A stretch of 64,000 nt of DNA, from assembly GCA_963555705.1 (NCBI GenBank), contig OY743189.1:8263501-8327500 (forward strand). Direction: 5' to 3'. This document shows, one piece after another, positions 49,354 through 60,512 of the stretch. The position numbers were made by a program, and so were the translations under genes. This DNA comes from Ligustrum vulgare (taxonomy: Eukaryota > Streptophyta > Magnoliopsida > Lamiales > Oleaceae). Positions within the stretch are counted from its first letter, which is position 1; each line of letters opens with the position of its first letter. The notes beneath the pieces were generated by a model, which saw nothing but the letters and a program-made list of their open reading frames with translations, ran no database searches and was not told the origin of the DNA.

Positions 49354-50950
49354 ATGTCTTATAGAGAGGGATCTACATCATCATCTTTTGTGGGTAATAA
49401 CAAACAACCCAACGGTAAGGACAGAAAGGTTGAGTCGGGTAATGATGAGATTGCGACGATGCGGGTACAATTTGAGAGGTTTATGGCTCAGATGGAGAAA
49501 CGGGATACAGAACGTGATCAACGACCTCGAGATCAATCTCATAATGGTTCTCAGGCTAGGAGAGGTAATAGGCGTGAGGTTGGTATGGATGATGAGGGCA
49601 TGGGTAGTGAGAGTGGTTGTGTATCTTCGATGTTAAGTTTACGAAGGATGGATAGAGGAGATAGGTATGGGAGGAGGTATAATAGGGAACATCGTGATGC
49701 TAGGAGGCATCGTGGAGGTAGGGATGTTGTTGATGGATACCTAGGGAAGATTAAAATGAAAATACCTTCGTTTCAAGGTATGAGTGATCCGGAGGCATAC
49801 TTGGATTGGGAAACAAAGGTTGAACTGCTTTTTGATTGTCATAATTATTCTGAAGAGAAGAAGGTGAAATTAGCCGTGATCGAATTTATGGACTATGCAA
49901 TCATTTGCTGGGATCAGTTGGTGACGAGTAGGAGGAGGAACCTTCAGAGGCCAGTGGAGACTTGGGGTAAACTAAAAACTATAATGAGGAAGCAGTATGT
50001 AACAACCCATTATTATACGGATATTTATCAGAGGTTCAAGGCTTGAATCAGGGGTCAAGGAGTTTGGAGGAATATCATAAAGACATGGAGGTAGCAATGA
50101 TTAGGGCCAACGTGGTGAAGGATCGAGAAGCTACAATGGCGACGTTTTTTAGTGGGCTAAATAGGGATATTGCTAATGTGATTGAACTACAGCACTATGT
50201 GGAGTTGGAGGACACGGTGCACATGGCAATGAAGGTGGAAAGACAATTGAAGTGAAAAGGGGCAGCAAGACACTCGTCGGGGTCTTATCCTTCATCACAA
50301 CCAAGGAGGGATCGCAATGATGAACATGTCCCAAAAGGGAGGGATGAACCAACCACAAAATATAAAAATATTTCTGATTCTCAACCTACTAGCGATAGAA
50401 ATATTAAATGCTTTGAGTGTTTGGGTTCGGCTCATATAGAATCCAAGTATCCAAATAAGAGGGTAATGCTTTTGCATGATAATGGTGAAATTAGTTCAGA
50501 GGATGAGTTTAAAGGGATGCCTAGATTACAGGATGTTGGGGCTAGCAGTAGTGATGAGGAATGGTTGACTTATGCTATGAAGGACTCACTAGTCAATAGG
50601 CATGTCCTTAGTTCTAGAGCTAAAATAGATGAAATTGATGAACAAAGAGATAATATGTTTCACACTAGGTGCTTAGTGGGTAAAAAGGTTTGTGGAATGG
50701 TGATTGATGGGGGTAGTGGTACTAATGTAGTTAATGCAATGTTGGTTGAAAAAATGGGGTTGCCTTAGTTAAAACATCCTAGGAGGGGGTGCATGATGGG
50801 TTTAAGAATCAATATTCTTTTGTGAAGGGTGGAAAGAAAATTACCCTTGTGCCTTTTTCTCCTAAGGAGGTCCGAGAGGATCAATTGAAAATAAAATGTG
50901 AGTTTGAGAAAAAAATAAGAATATTGAGGCCACAACCTCAGAAAAATGAG
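49354..50950 (+). pseudogene. Gypsy gag-protease relic
   Basis: The start is MSYREGSTSSSF. An Arg/Gly-rich region leads into the capsid (KIKMKIPSFQGMSDPEAYLDWE, VKLAVIEFMDYAIICWDQL). A one-base frameshift near 50036 changes frame into GSRSLEEYHKDMEV, and a TGA follows at 50253. The zinc knuckle CFECLGSAHIESKYPNK has lost its last Cys to Tyr. The protease region VCGMVIDGGSGTNVVNAMLVEKMGLP carries the DGGS variant seen in this family. A TAG follows, then a shortened linker (DGFKNQYSFVKGGKKITLVP). Reverse transcriptase and integrase are deleted. Confidence 0.85.
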
Positions 50951-51324
50951 AGGGTGTGAAAAATTGAAAACAAGAGAGTTGGGGCCACGACCTCAGAAAA
51001 ATGAGAGAATGAGTGCAAAAAGAAAAGAGAGTCCACCCACAAATTGAACTTTTTTGCACAAAGGTTGATGTACAAGAATTTATGCCATGAACTTAACTAT
51101 GCTAATAAATTCCACCCCAATTTTATTAAATCTGTTTTGCAGTTGTCAAAATCAAGTCACAAACTTAAGACGAGAAAGGAAGTTATTTGCAAAGATGGGC
51201 AATCAAAATGATTGAACAAAAGCACTAGGCATGTGAATGTTCCTCAAACAAATAAATTTAGAAAACACTTGAAGCATGGGCCAGTTACAGATTCGAGGTC
51301 GAATCTTCTTCAAGGGAGAGTGGA
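50951..51324 (+). other. Gypsy relic, remnant of the pol 3' end
   Basis: Low-complexity AAAATGAGAG repeats are followed by a short frame (STRHVNVPQTNKFRKHLKHGP ... SNLLQGRVDDVI) resembling the end of a polyprotein. The polypurine tract CAAGGGAGAGTGGA abuts the LTR. Confidence 0.5.
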
Positions 51325-52042
51325 TGATGTGATCTAGAGCAAGAGTTCAATGAAGACGTCATCACACAAGGAATCCAAGCTCAAGCACAAGCTCAGGGAC
51401 TTAAAAGAACCAACAAGAAGTGATAATAGAGGTCCCAAAACAAGTGACAATCAATGGAAGCCAAAATTCAAGTCAAAGGGCCAAAACTCAGTCAAGAACT
51501 TTTGGATTCAACAAGACATTTACTACCGTGAAAAATATAACCGCGCAATCGAGCGGTATTTTTCCTACGCGATCGTGCTGTTCAAATTTTTAGGTTTTCG
51601 CAAATTTTTTGTTACTTCCCATTTTAATTATTTCTTAACGCTATTTTTTAACCCTAATGCGGCTAGGATTAGTTTTAGGCATGTTTTACCTTATATTGTC
51701 TTGTTTTTCATTATTGAACACAACTTTGAAATTATTGAATGAAAATTGAGAGTTTTTCTCTTGTAAGGTGAGTTATTCCCTTAAATCTTAGAAATTATCA
51801 AAGATTCGATCTTTGTGGTATTCACCAAACGAACTTATTAAGGAATTGACATCCCTTGTGGCATTCACCAATCTTGGTTCATATTTCGCACCATTCTTGC
51901 GTCGCAAATATTGGGTAAAGGTTCTATTGTCAATTTATTCTTTTATCTTTTGTTTTCTTGTTTAATCTGATTTAGATCTTTCCTAGGTTATTGTTATTAT
52001 TTATTCCGCGTTTTGTCGCGTTTCCTGATTGAGTTCGCATCA
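51325..52042 (+). repeat. 3' LTR of the Gypsy gag relic
   Basis: 718 bp with inverted ends TGATG ... CATCA, preceded by a polypurine tract. It contains CGCGCAATCGAGCGG / CGCGATCGTG text (51541-51573), and a GTGGTATTCACC ... GTGGCATTCACC pair (51814-51868). No mate or TSD was identified. Confidence 0.7.
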
Positions 52043-52235
52043 GTTGTAAACTTAATAGTAATTGTAATTGTAATTGAAGTTTTAGGACTATACTTGAAAT
52101 TATTATTATTGAACACGTGAATTTGAACTCTTTTTGTACCTACGAATAGAAGTTATGTGCAAGCATATTCCTACAATACACCATACTTGTTCCATATTGT
52201 TCAAATTTGAAGATAGAAAAAGAGGAAAAATTGTC

Positions 52236-52475
52236 CCCAGGGTATAACTCAGTTTACTGCTGAAGTAACTCTAAGTCTATCACGTTGGTAGCCACAGGGT
52301 GAGGTTCGAATCCTGATAAATGATTTGGATTTGACCTCGTTGTGGTGGAAACCTATTGGTAAGCTTCAGAGTCTGACTAACTGAGACACATCCCGCGATT
52401 AACCACATCCACAATGCTCTAGGATGGGATAGTGGGAGCTGTTAGGATTGTTGTTCAACTTTAATAAAAATAAAA
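52236..52475 (+). mobile_element. tRNA-derived SINE (copy 2)
   Basis: A box-like ATAACTCAGTTTACTG near 52243 and a perfect B box GGTTCGAATCC (52303-52313) are followed by a tRNA-unrelated body. It ends GGGAGCTGTTAGGATTGTTGTTCAAC then TTTAATAAAAATAAAA, with an AG microsatellite after it. The 3' end matches the SINE at 42301-42526. Confidence 0.72.
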
Positions 52476-52687
52476 GAGAGAGAGAGAGAGAGTGAAGGAT
52501 ACTATAGAAGGCTAAGAGGTCTTGAATATCAAGTTCTTGAAATTAAAAAATAAAAATCCATGACCCAAAAAATTTAGAAGTACCAACAAAATAATTATTG
52601 AATTTAAATAAATTCTAAATAATTATTTTTTGATTAAATATAAACGTGAACATCTAGATGACCTTCTTTAATTTTTAATTAGAAAAA

Positions 52688-52723
<36 letters not shown>

Positions 52724-52830
52724 TAATTCTTATTCTGCTTCCCATCGTTTTTGGTTCAACAACTTTTAAAGAGACTAAAAATCTCCAATATATATTTACG
52801 ATCAAAAAAAAAAAAAAAAATTCTCCAGTA
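52476..52830. other. Non-coding spacer
   Basis: An AG microsatellite (52473-52492), an (AT)n tract (about 52690-52720) and an A-rich run (52804-52820). No gene. Confidence 0.6.
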
Positions 52831-53003
52831 TGTTATAAACTAGAGAGAAAAAGAGAGAAAAGTAGAGACACCAATAAACTTGTGTATTATTATGAATCAA
52901 AGCCCTCATAAATATAGGGGGAAGAAAGGATATATAAGGTAATAATACCTAGAGTTTTAGGGATACAACTGTCATTCACTAATACAATATAATATTTATA
53001 ATA
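52831..53003 (-). repeat. Short 3' LTR of Copia element IV
   Basis: About 173 bp with ends TGTTATAAA ... TTTATAATA on the plus strand. The polypurine tract AAGGGGGAG (minus, 53004-53012) abuts it. RNase H coding sequence lies upstream on the minus strand, so this is a 3' LTR. Confidence 0.65.
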
Positions 53004-55512
53004 CTCCCCCTTGAATGACATATTACAAAATATATGTCTTGTTAAAACCTTGTTTGATAAAAATCCAATTGGACAAAAATATCAAACGAAGGAAAAAGAG
53101 TACAGTTATTCTTGGAGTATTAAGATGAATACTGTCTCTTTAAAACCTTTCCAGTAACATCCAATGGGACAAAACCTTAGCTAAGGAAAAAGAGTAGAAC
53201 TACTCCCATAGTGTTGATCACTGTAAATCAACAAGTCGATGCATCCCAATCTTGTGAACTGATTCCTTGAATATAGATGTTGGCGGTGCTTTTGTAGATA
53301 AATTAGCTACATTGTCACTTGAGTGAATTTTTTGAAAATTCTGGAGTATTTTGATACTGCCTCATTAAAACTTTGTCAGAAAAACTCAGTGTGATAAAAC
53401 CTGAACGAAGGAAAAAGAGTACAGTTACTCCTCCTGATTCAATCTCTATTGAATCATCCATATTTTGATCTTTTCAGGAGTCTCGTATAGGATAGTATAT
53501 CAATAGATATTGATAACAGCTACCTCATTAAAAACCTTGTCAGGAAAACCTCGTGGGACATAACATCGGCTAAGGAAAAAAAAAGTGTGTAGCACATATT
53601 TGCTCCCCCTCATGGGAACATTACAATTATTTGGATATTGCATATAATTATTTCAATTATTAATTGGTGCAATATTAAATATCTTCACCAAACATATATA
53701 AATGACGCATATATCATATTATTTGTTCTTCGAATATAAATTCAATTATTCCTTTGAACTTGAAGAACATAAAATGTTTCCAATCATTTGAACATGCTGC
53801 ATCGAGCCATATTCTATAATAAATCTTATCAATGCATTTAATGCAGTTCTAAAATTTGGAAATGACTTATTCACTTCAATGAACAATTAACTTATTCACT
53901 TCAGGTGAATAGTTGACCATGAATTTGTATTTTGAAAATCAACTACCTAAATTTTTAAATATAATTTTATGCTACAATCACATTTCATTACAAAGTGTAC
54001 TATTCAAGGCATATTAAATATTCAGATCGTAAAGTATTTTTATATTTTGATCAAACAAGTTTCTTAAAAACTTGAACTATATATTTCAGATATATCTAAT
54101 CCTTCAAGGATTATACTGTATGCTTCAGACATCGTATATGTTTCACATTGCAATTGTCAAATTGCTACCACCAAATTTAAGTCGTGAAACTTTAGATGTG
54201 TAACAATTCCTATATTTTAAATATATTTTCTCTAACCATTTCACCGCAATCCCAAAGTACCGAGGTATTGATTACCCTTTTTAAACTCACTCATTGATAC
54301 TTCAAAGAATTCTCCCAACGTACTGAGTTAATGATCATACATCTTGATATCATTCATTGATACTTCAAAGAGCGCAAGCTAGTAATCAGAGTAAATCATT
54401 TTTCATTATATACATTTCTAATAATCATTTATTTATTGACACCTATTATGCATTTGTCAGGTAAATAAAATATTGAATCTGCGCCAGATCGTTGAAACAT
54501 TCGTTGCGCAACAAGTCGTGTATTATGACTATACCTATAGGTATTTTACTGGCTTTACACTTTTAAGTGTTTGGACTTCGGGTCCCAAAACTTCAGGTTT
54601 TGTAATAAGTTTAATTTAGCCTGAATGCATACTTTTGCAAACTATTTTTATGTCGATTTTCTTCGACATATTTTCTTTTACTATCCTAGCTATCATTCAA
54701 ATTTTGATGCGGCTAGTTTCACAATTTTCTTTTACATAAGTGTTTTATAAAGTATGTCGACACAATTATCATCTCAATTCGATTTCTTTCCCCACAAGAC
54801 ATAACTATAGAGATCTCAATTTTTTTAATATTTCAAGTACTTGAACCTCTTCTGGAGATTTATAATTAATTATGTCAATAAATATTCTCTCACGAGTATA
54901 TGCCTCCTCAATAAGACTATCATAATCATTTGCTCTATTTTTATTTATTTGGGGATCTTTATTCGAATCAGATATTGCTACGCTTCAGGCATACCATACA
55001 TCAATATAAGATAGAGCATTTATAACTAGTACATGAGATTTTATTAATCTCTTATGCATCTTGTAATTATGTTATCTCTTTAACTTTTTGTTCGTATTTT
55101 CAATCGAACTTATGATTCGTATTATCAATCGCGAGGATATATATAACATAATATGATGCATTTGTTTGATTTTAAGCTACTAATCTTTCCTATAATGTTG
55201 AGAAAATTGTCAAATCAAATTGACAATAATTTTTTTCGACGTTGTGAAATATCACACATTTGGTATATATGTTCAAACAATGCATTTTTCTCAACATTCT
55301 TTATTTTTTATATCAGTGCATTGTGGTGGATCAATTCCACAATTAAAAAATTATATGAAAAAATTAGGCTCCAACCATAAGCCAATTATAAACAGGGAGA
55401 ACTATTATGTTGGCATGATGGGTAATAGAATTCTCTAAACAAAAAGTGAAGTATTTTGTTCTCATTTAAATTAATAGGAGCCGTTTAACAAGCAAAAATG
55501 TTAAATCATTTA
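53004..55512 (-). mobile_element. Copia element IV 3' region
   Basis: At about 53330-53215 the minus strand encodes SDNVANLSTKAPPTSIFKESVHKIGMHRL, matching the end of a Copia RNase H (shown in part; it carries substitutions). Beyond it is a long non-coding 3' region. It includes three or four repeats of a CCTTGTTAAAACC / GGACAAAACC ... GGAAAAAGAGTACAG block (53035-53110, 53140-53195, 53365-53425, 53520-53590), a known feature of such Copia ends. The young LTR element at 55513 is inserted at ATTTA, and the tract continues after 63737. Confidence 0.6.
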
Positions 55513-57262
55513 TGTAGCGACCAAGAATTTTTACGCGATTAATAATTATTTTAATAGAAAATCGTGTCGCTACTATTTCACCCATTTTTATTAAGTTAAC
55601 GCCACGACGTATTCGTATAGCCAAGTCAAGAAATAATCGAGATCGTTCGATTTTAAATTAAATTCCGAATTTCTAAAAATATCTCCATTCTCTTGATTTA
55701 AAGTATATTAAGTCCAAGTACTTAATTCAATGTTATCCCAATATTTATTTATACAAAAATTAATTTTATTATTGAAATTAAGAAAATATATGCAAGCATG
55801 AGAGGTTCCATTATATATAATAATTATGAGAATCTTAATTTAATAAATATGGAAAAGTATATGAATGAATTATATACTCCATTATATGTAATCATGAAGA
55901 GCATAATATTTGTATAAATATGAAAAAGTATATGAATGAATTATATACTCCATTATATGTAATCATGAAGAGCATAATATTTGTATAAATATGGAAAAGT
56001 ATATGAATGAATTATAGACTCCATTATATGTAATCATGAAGAGCATAATATTTGTATAAATATGGAAAAGTATATGAATGGTTGATAAGACTCCATTATA
56101 TGTAATCATGAAGAGCATAATATTTGTATAAATATGGAAAAGTATATGAATGGTGCTTTACTTTAAGAAAAGGATGTGTTAAAATTAATAGAATTGAATG
56201 ATTATGTTTACAATATGCCAACTTTATACATCTATTTAAACCCATCTCTTTTACACACAACTCTACACATATACACTTATTTCCAATCTCTTGACAAAAT
56301 CCACAAGTAAGAGAAATTCAAGGTGGTCAAGAAAGTTTTGGTCCATTTACTACTACACTTCATTTTAATCTTTTAAAAGGTAAGTATATCTTATGTTTTT
56401 ATGAAAAGTAAGTATGTTTTTATGAAAGGTAAATACACCTTATGTTTTTATGAAAAGTAAGTATGTTTTTATGACAAGTAAGTATATCTTATGTTTTTAT
56501 GAAAAGTAAGTATGTTTTTATGAAAGGTAAATACACCTTATGTTTTTATGAAAAGTAAGTATGTTTTTATGACAAGTAAGTATATCTTATGTTTTTATGA
56601 AAAGTAAGTATGTTTTTATGAAAGGTAAATACACCTTATGTTTTTATGAAAAGTAAGTATGTTTTTATGACAAGTAAGTATATCTTATGTTTTTATGAAA
56701 AGTAAGTATGTTTTTATGACAAGTAAGTATATCTTATGTTTTTATGAAAATGTTTGGATCATTGCTATGAAATCAATCTCACAAGATTGTTATGGGTTCC
56801 ATATGATATGTTTATGATTATGCTAAGGGGACCGGAGTTTAGTAGCGCTACACATAAGAATTCTTGCCATTTAAGTTCGGTAAAATTCTTGTGTCTCCCT
56901 ATGTTTATGAATATTTCAATCCTATCCTATGTTATGATGAAAATGATCCATATGCATTCAAAAGAAAATTTATGCTTGGTATACTTACTGGGATTTTATA
57001 AATCTCACTCCACGATATTTACCATTTTCAGATAATTGAAGGTTCGAGGCGGTCAACATGGAAGTGGCAAAAGTGGTTAAGATTGATGAGATAATTATGT
57101 TGAACTTTATGTAAGAAAATTATGTTCTATTTTTATTCACAAATAAAATTATGGGATTCTAATTATTCTTTTGAATAATTTTACATTACTATTTAAGTCT
57201 CGATAATATGATATGAGTCACTTTTTGTGGCACTCGAATGGTCGAGAATTCGGGTCGTCACA
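55513..57262 (+). repeat. 5' LTR of the LOG-carrying element
   Basis: 1750 bp, TGTAGCGACC ... GGGTCGTCACA. It includes four copies of a 71-bp unit (55850-56150) and three copies of a 98-bp unit (about 56380-56735). TTTAAACCC / ACACATATACAC text near 56230-56280 may mark the promoter. The 93-codon frame near 56754 lies wholly in the LTR and recurs in the 3' LTR. Confidence 0.95.
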
Positions 57263-57263
57263 G

Positions 57264-57276
57264 TTGGTATCAGAGC
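57264..57276 (+). other. Primer-binding site of the LOG-carrying element
   Basis: TTGGTATCAGAGC directly inside the 5' LTR, complementary to initiator Met tRNA. Confidence 0.92.
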
Positions 57277-59165
57277 AAAGAGTTTTAAAAACGATTCTGT
57301 AGATTTTTGAAATTTTATTTCTTTAAAAAAAAAAAAAAAAAAAAATCACTATTCACGTGAACAGTAAAACGACGTGCTATTCATGATGAACAGTGAACGA
57401 AATCACTATTCATTAAAAAAAAAAAAAGTTGAATTTTCACATGTCAAGTATGGTTATGATTTTGAAAAGCATGATGAAATTTGATGTGCGAATTTCAAGG
57501 ACAAAATTCATTTTAAGCAAGGGAGTTTGTAATGTCCTGAAAATTTTATGGAATATAATTAGTTAGTGATATGATGTTTATATTGATGTCTTTGATAAAT
57601 TTCTAGAAGTTCGGGGACTAAAGGAAAAATAAGATTTGACGATAAATTTTATTTGGGTTAAGTTATTAATTATTGATGGGGAGATAATTACTATATCGAT
57701 ATTGGATTTGTTTTGAAGACTGTGATTAATTAGGAATTATGATTCAAGAAAATGTTGATTTGGATACAACCACATTAAATTATTGTTGATTAAAGGAAAA
57801 TAAGATTATATGAAATATTTTAACTCATCACTCTACTATGTCACTCTCCACGTATTGACTCCTCGAACCAGGTATGTTATATGCTTTGCAAGTCATTTAC
57901 GATTTTATTAAGACATGTTAAGTATGAAATATTCATATGTTATGAATCTTTATGTGTTACACATAATATACATGTCAAGTATGATATAAATTGATAGAAG
58001 ACTCAATTTTTTTATTCTTTTCAATGTAGAATCATGAGACAGAGAGGATATTTATATGAATTTTGGTGCATATTAAGCTTAGTAAGATTGACTCAATTAG
58101 AAATTAAGTTGGGTTGTAACTTTTGCCCAAAATATATGGAATAATATATTAAACAAACAAAATTAATAATGAATTCGTACAATAATTTATCCCTTTATCA
58201 CTACCTTTGTGTAAAAACAAGGGAAAAACTGTGGATGGTTATTAGTACTTCCTCTTCAAGTTTCAATTTTTGGTTCAATAATTTATCCCTTTATCACTAC
58301 CTTTGCTTAAAAGCAAGGAAAAACTGTGGATGATTATTGGTACCACTCTTCAAGTTTCAATTCTGAAAAAAAAAATTCGGAAAGAAAAGAAAGAAAGAGA
58401 ACGGGTGTTGAGCATAATGGGAATAATATGACTTAAGAATGATTTTCAAAATAATTGTTGTCCTTGAGTTTAGAAATGATGAACCTTAAATGGACTTTGC
58501 ATAATTGATTTTAGACATGGCACTAAGTATGAGAAGTCAACAGAAATGATTAGAAATATGTTCAGATTATCTATCATTTAGATTTAATGAGAAATAGCGA
58601 GCCAATTTTATGAAGTTTTATGAGATGTTAAGATTATAAGTGATATGATTTTAATGAGACTTTTATGAGAAGCATTATGAAGTTAGAGATTTAAAGATTT
58701 GGTTATTGGGAATTAAGTAATGGATATTATGTTGAGTAAGTGAATTATGCCTCTATATTGAAGAGAAATTTATTATGAACTTTGGCCTTGTGATTAAATT
58801 TTGGGAATATGATTTATAACTTATAAATATAAGTATGAGTAATCTTTTGAGCCAATTAAGGTATGGAAGGAAGTGATATTGTGATATTGAAAAATATGAT
58901 TTGAAATTGTTATGTTGAGGAATTATGAATTGAATTATGGGATATTTTTTGATGATATTGAAGTGTTGGAATCGTTTTCAATATTTTTAGATCGTTGTGA
59001 TCAAATGTGGAGTTATTTATTATTGTGAGTTATGAAGTATGCTTATGGTTTGGGATAAGTCCAAATTACAAGGGAGACTCTGTCCAGAATTTTATCATTT
59101 GGAATTAAGAGCATGATATGATAAGCATCCACTAAAGGAATTAAGGTTAGACATGCAAGTTCATT
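57277..59165 (+). other. Left non-coding interior of the LOG-carrying element
   Basis: It holds a poly-A tract and ACGTGAACAGT repeats near 57320-57425. Near 57510-57560 the text reads like a pol end and LTR start of another Gypsy family (CATTTTAAGCAAGGGAGTT then TGTAATGTCCTGAAAATTTTA). An 85-bp tandem pair lies at about 58180-58360 (TTTATCCCTTTATCACTACC ... TTCAAGTTTCAAT). From about 58395 it is related to the leader at 45290-46382. No coding frame was found. Confidence 0.6.
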
Positions 59166-59205
59166 TACATCACAAACGAGATTTAGTAGATGATAGCAGA
59201 GATTT

Positions 59206-59211
59206 TATTAT
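59206..59211 (-). terminator. Polyadenylation signal downstream of the LOG gene
   Basis: On the minus strand AATAATAAAATC (AATAAA core) lies about 245 nt after the LOG stop, in T-rich text (TTTCTTTTGCTTTTG upstream). The placement fits a plant 3' UTR end. This is motif-based only. Confidence 0.45.
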
Positions 59212-59454
59212 TTTCTCATAAGAGAACACACAAAGAGTCACACTGGAAAAGAAATACATGAAACACGCAAAAGCAAAAGAAAGCAACATGGGAAATTCCT
59301 CAAATTGAGAGATGTGTTTCCGAAGTAGCCGTAATCTACCACCTGGAACCTTTGAGGTACACACAAGATTTAAACATTAAGGAAATCATAGGAAATTAGA
59401 GGGGTGTCTCGAGAGTAAGAATACTCCGTACTCTACCCCCACCTATTCTAAGAT

Positions 59455-60108
59455 TCATAAAGTTAAGTTTACATTAACCGGACTCCATTTTCGCTTGATT
59501 CCCCTTCCTTGCGACCAATCTATCTTAACCCCTGCTGGATCTTGTATTGAGATATATGACTGCAGCTTATCCAGTAGTTCATCAATAGTAGGAGCAGAAA
59601 TAAGGAGCCTTCTGGAAAATGGAGAGATGAATCCCTGTTCCACAGCATAATCAAGAAAGGTTAACAAACCATCAAAGAAATTGTTAACATTCAGAAGCCC
59701 AATAAGCTTAGTATGGAGATCTAGTTGAGCCCACGAGGTAATGTTAAAGATTTCTTCTAAGGTACCAAAACCTCCGGGTAGGGCTATAAAGGCATCAGAA
59801 CCATATAGCATACAAGTTATGCGTTCATGGATGGATAAGGTTTGAACTTCATGCCCTCGTGTTTTTCCTGCAACATCTACCAAAGGGACAGGTATGACAC
59901 CGATTACTTTTGATTTCTCTGCAAGAGCAGATTGGGAAACACAACCCATTAGACCACTGCTACCATCCCCATATACAAGAGTGATACCTTTTTCCCCCAG
60001 TTTCTTTCCAAGATCTACGGCCGCTTCTAGATAACCGAAGCCTTTCCCCACTTTTGATCCACAAAATACACAAATAGTTTTGATCTGTCGAAGTTTTGGT
60101 GCTTCCAT
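59455..60108 (-). CDS. LOG-type cytokinin riboside 5'-monophosphate phosphoribohydrolase
   Basis: The family releases active free-base cytokinin from its nucleotide by removing ribose 5'-phosphate, in the cytosol and nucleus. The 217 codons equal the usual length of plant LOG proteins (about 210-230). Visible features: the Rossmann start ICVFCGSKVGKG (residues 12-23), YGDGSSGLMG (about 46-55; usually YGGGS, so one Gly is Asp), HERITCM with the conserved Arg, SDAFIALPGGFGTLEE (the PGGxGTxxE signature) and ITSWAQLDLH. Plant LOG genes normally have several introns and this copy has none, so it is probably a retrocopy. It lies antisense in the LTR element, downstream of the cysteine-rich gene. 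Members are sometimes mislabelled lysine decarboxylase. Family call strong; activity of this copy inferred. Confidence 0.9.
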   Translation of the reverse strand: MEAPKLRQIKTICVFCGSKVGKGFGYLEAAVDLGKKLGEKGITLVYGDGSSGLMGCVSQSALAEKSKVIGVIPVPLVDVAGKTRGHEVQTLSIHERITCMLYGSDAFIALPGGFGTLEEIFNITSWAQLDLHTKLIGLLNVNNFFDGLLTFLDYAVEQGFISPFSRRLLISAPTIDELLDKLQSYISIQDPAGVKIDWSQGRGIKRKWSPVNVNLTL

Positions 60109-60183
60109 CTTTGATAGTATAGAAGGGAAAACTTACGAAGAAGATGTGATTTTGGGATGCCTGAACTATGAAATATGTTTGGC

Positions 60184-60192
60184 TATTTAAAG
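60184..60192 (-). promoter_or_regulatory. TATA-like box before the LOG gene
   Basis: The minus strand reads GGCTTTAAATAGCC, a TATA-type box about 76-84 nt before the LOG ATG, a normal distance for a 45-50-nt leader. The same TTTAAATAG string precedes the cysteine-rich gene. Confidence 0.5.
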
Positions 60193-60240
60193 CCGGAAAA
60201 ATTTACTGTTTTTGATTGATTATGAAAAAGTAAAGATTTA

Positions 60241-60268
60241 CTTTTGACAAAATCGGCCAACTTTTGAC
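60241..60268 (-). promoter_or_regulatory. Paired GTCAAAAG elements upstream of the LOG TATA box
   Basis: Two direct copies of GTCAAAAG (60241-60248 and 60261-60268, plus-strand CTTTTGAC) are spaced 20 bp, about 50-75 bp upstream of the TATA-like box. TTGAC is the core bound by WRKY factors in plants. Binding here is inference. A short hairpin (ATCACCGAAAGGTGAT) lies just beyond at about 60285-60300. Confidence 0.4.
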
Positions 60269-60512
60269 TGTTTTACCAAAGATATCACCTTTCGGTGATT
60301 TATTTCCAGCTTTATCAAAACTCGAGAAAGGAAAATATATTTTATTTCCAAAACGCGTGAAAGAAAACAGCAAAATATTTTAAATGTGTATCAAGAGATT
60401 TACCTTATATCATTGTTGAACTGCCAGAAGCCTCATTTTGTAAAACAGACTGGCAAACAGGATCTTTTGCTATTATATTTTGGAGACTATAACGATTTTT
60501 GTCCTCGTTAAA

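Noticed and set aside
51350..51742. 130-codon Lys/Phe-rich plus-strand frame
   Set aside because: It lies in the 3' LTR of the Gypsy relic and has no domain.
55850..56735. A CRISPR-like array
   Set aside because: The 71-bp and 98-bp repeats are contiguous tandem units in a plant LTR with no unique spacers.
56754..57035. A 93-codon frame present twice (also at 63229-63510)
   Set aside because: Identical because it lies in the two LTRs; no domain recognised and it would need the LTR as its own gene.
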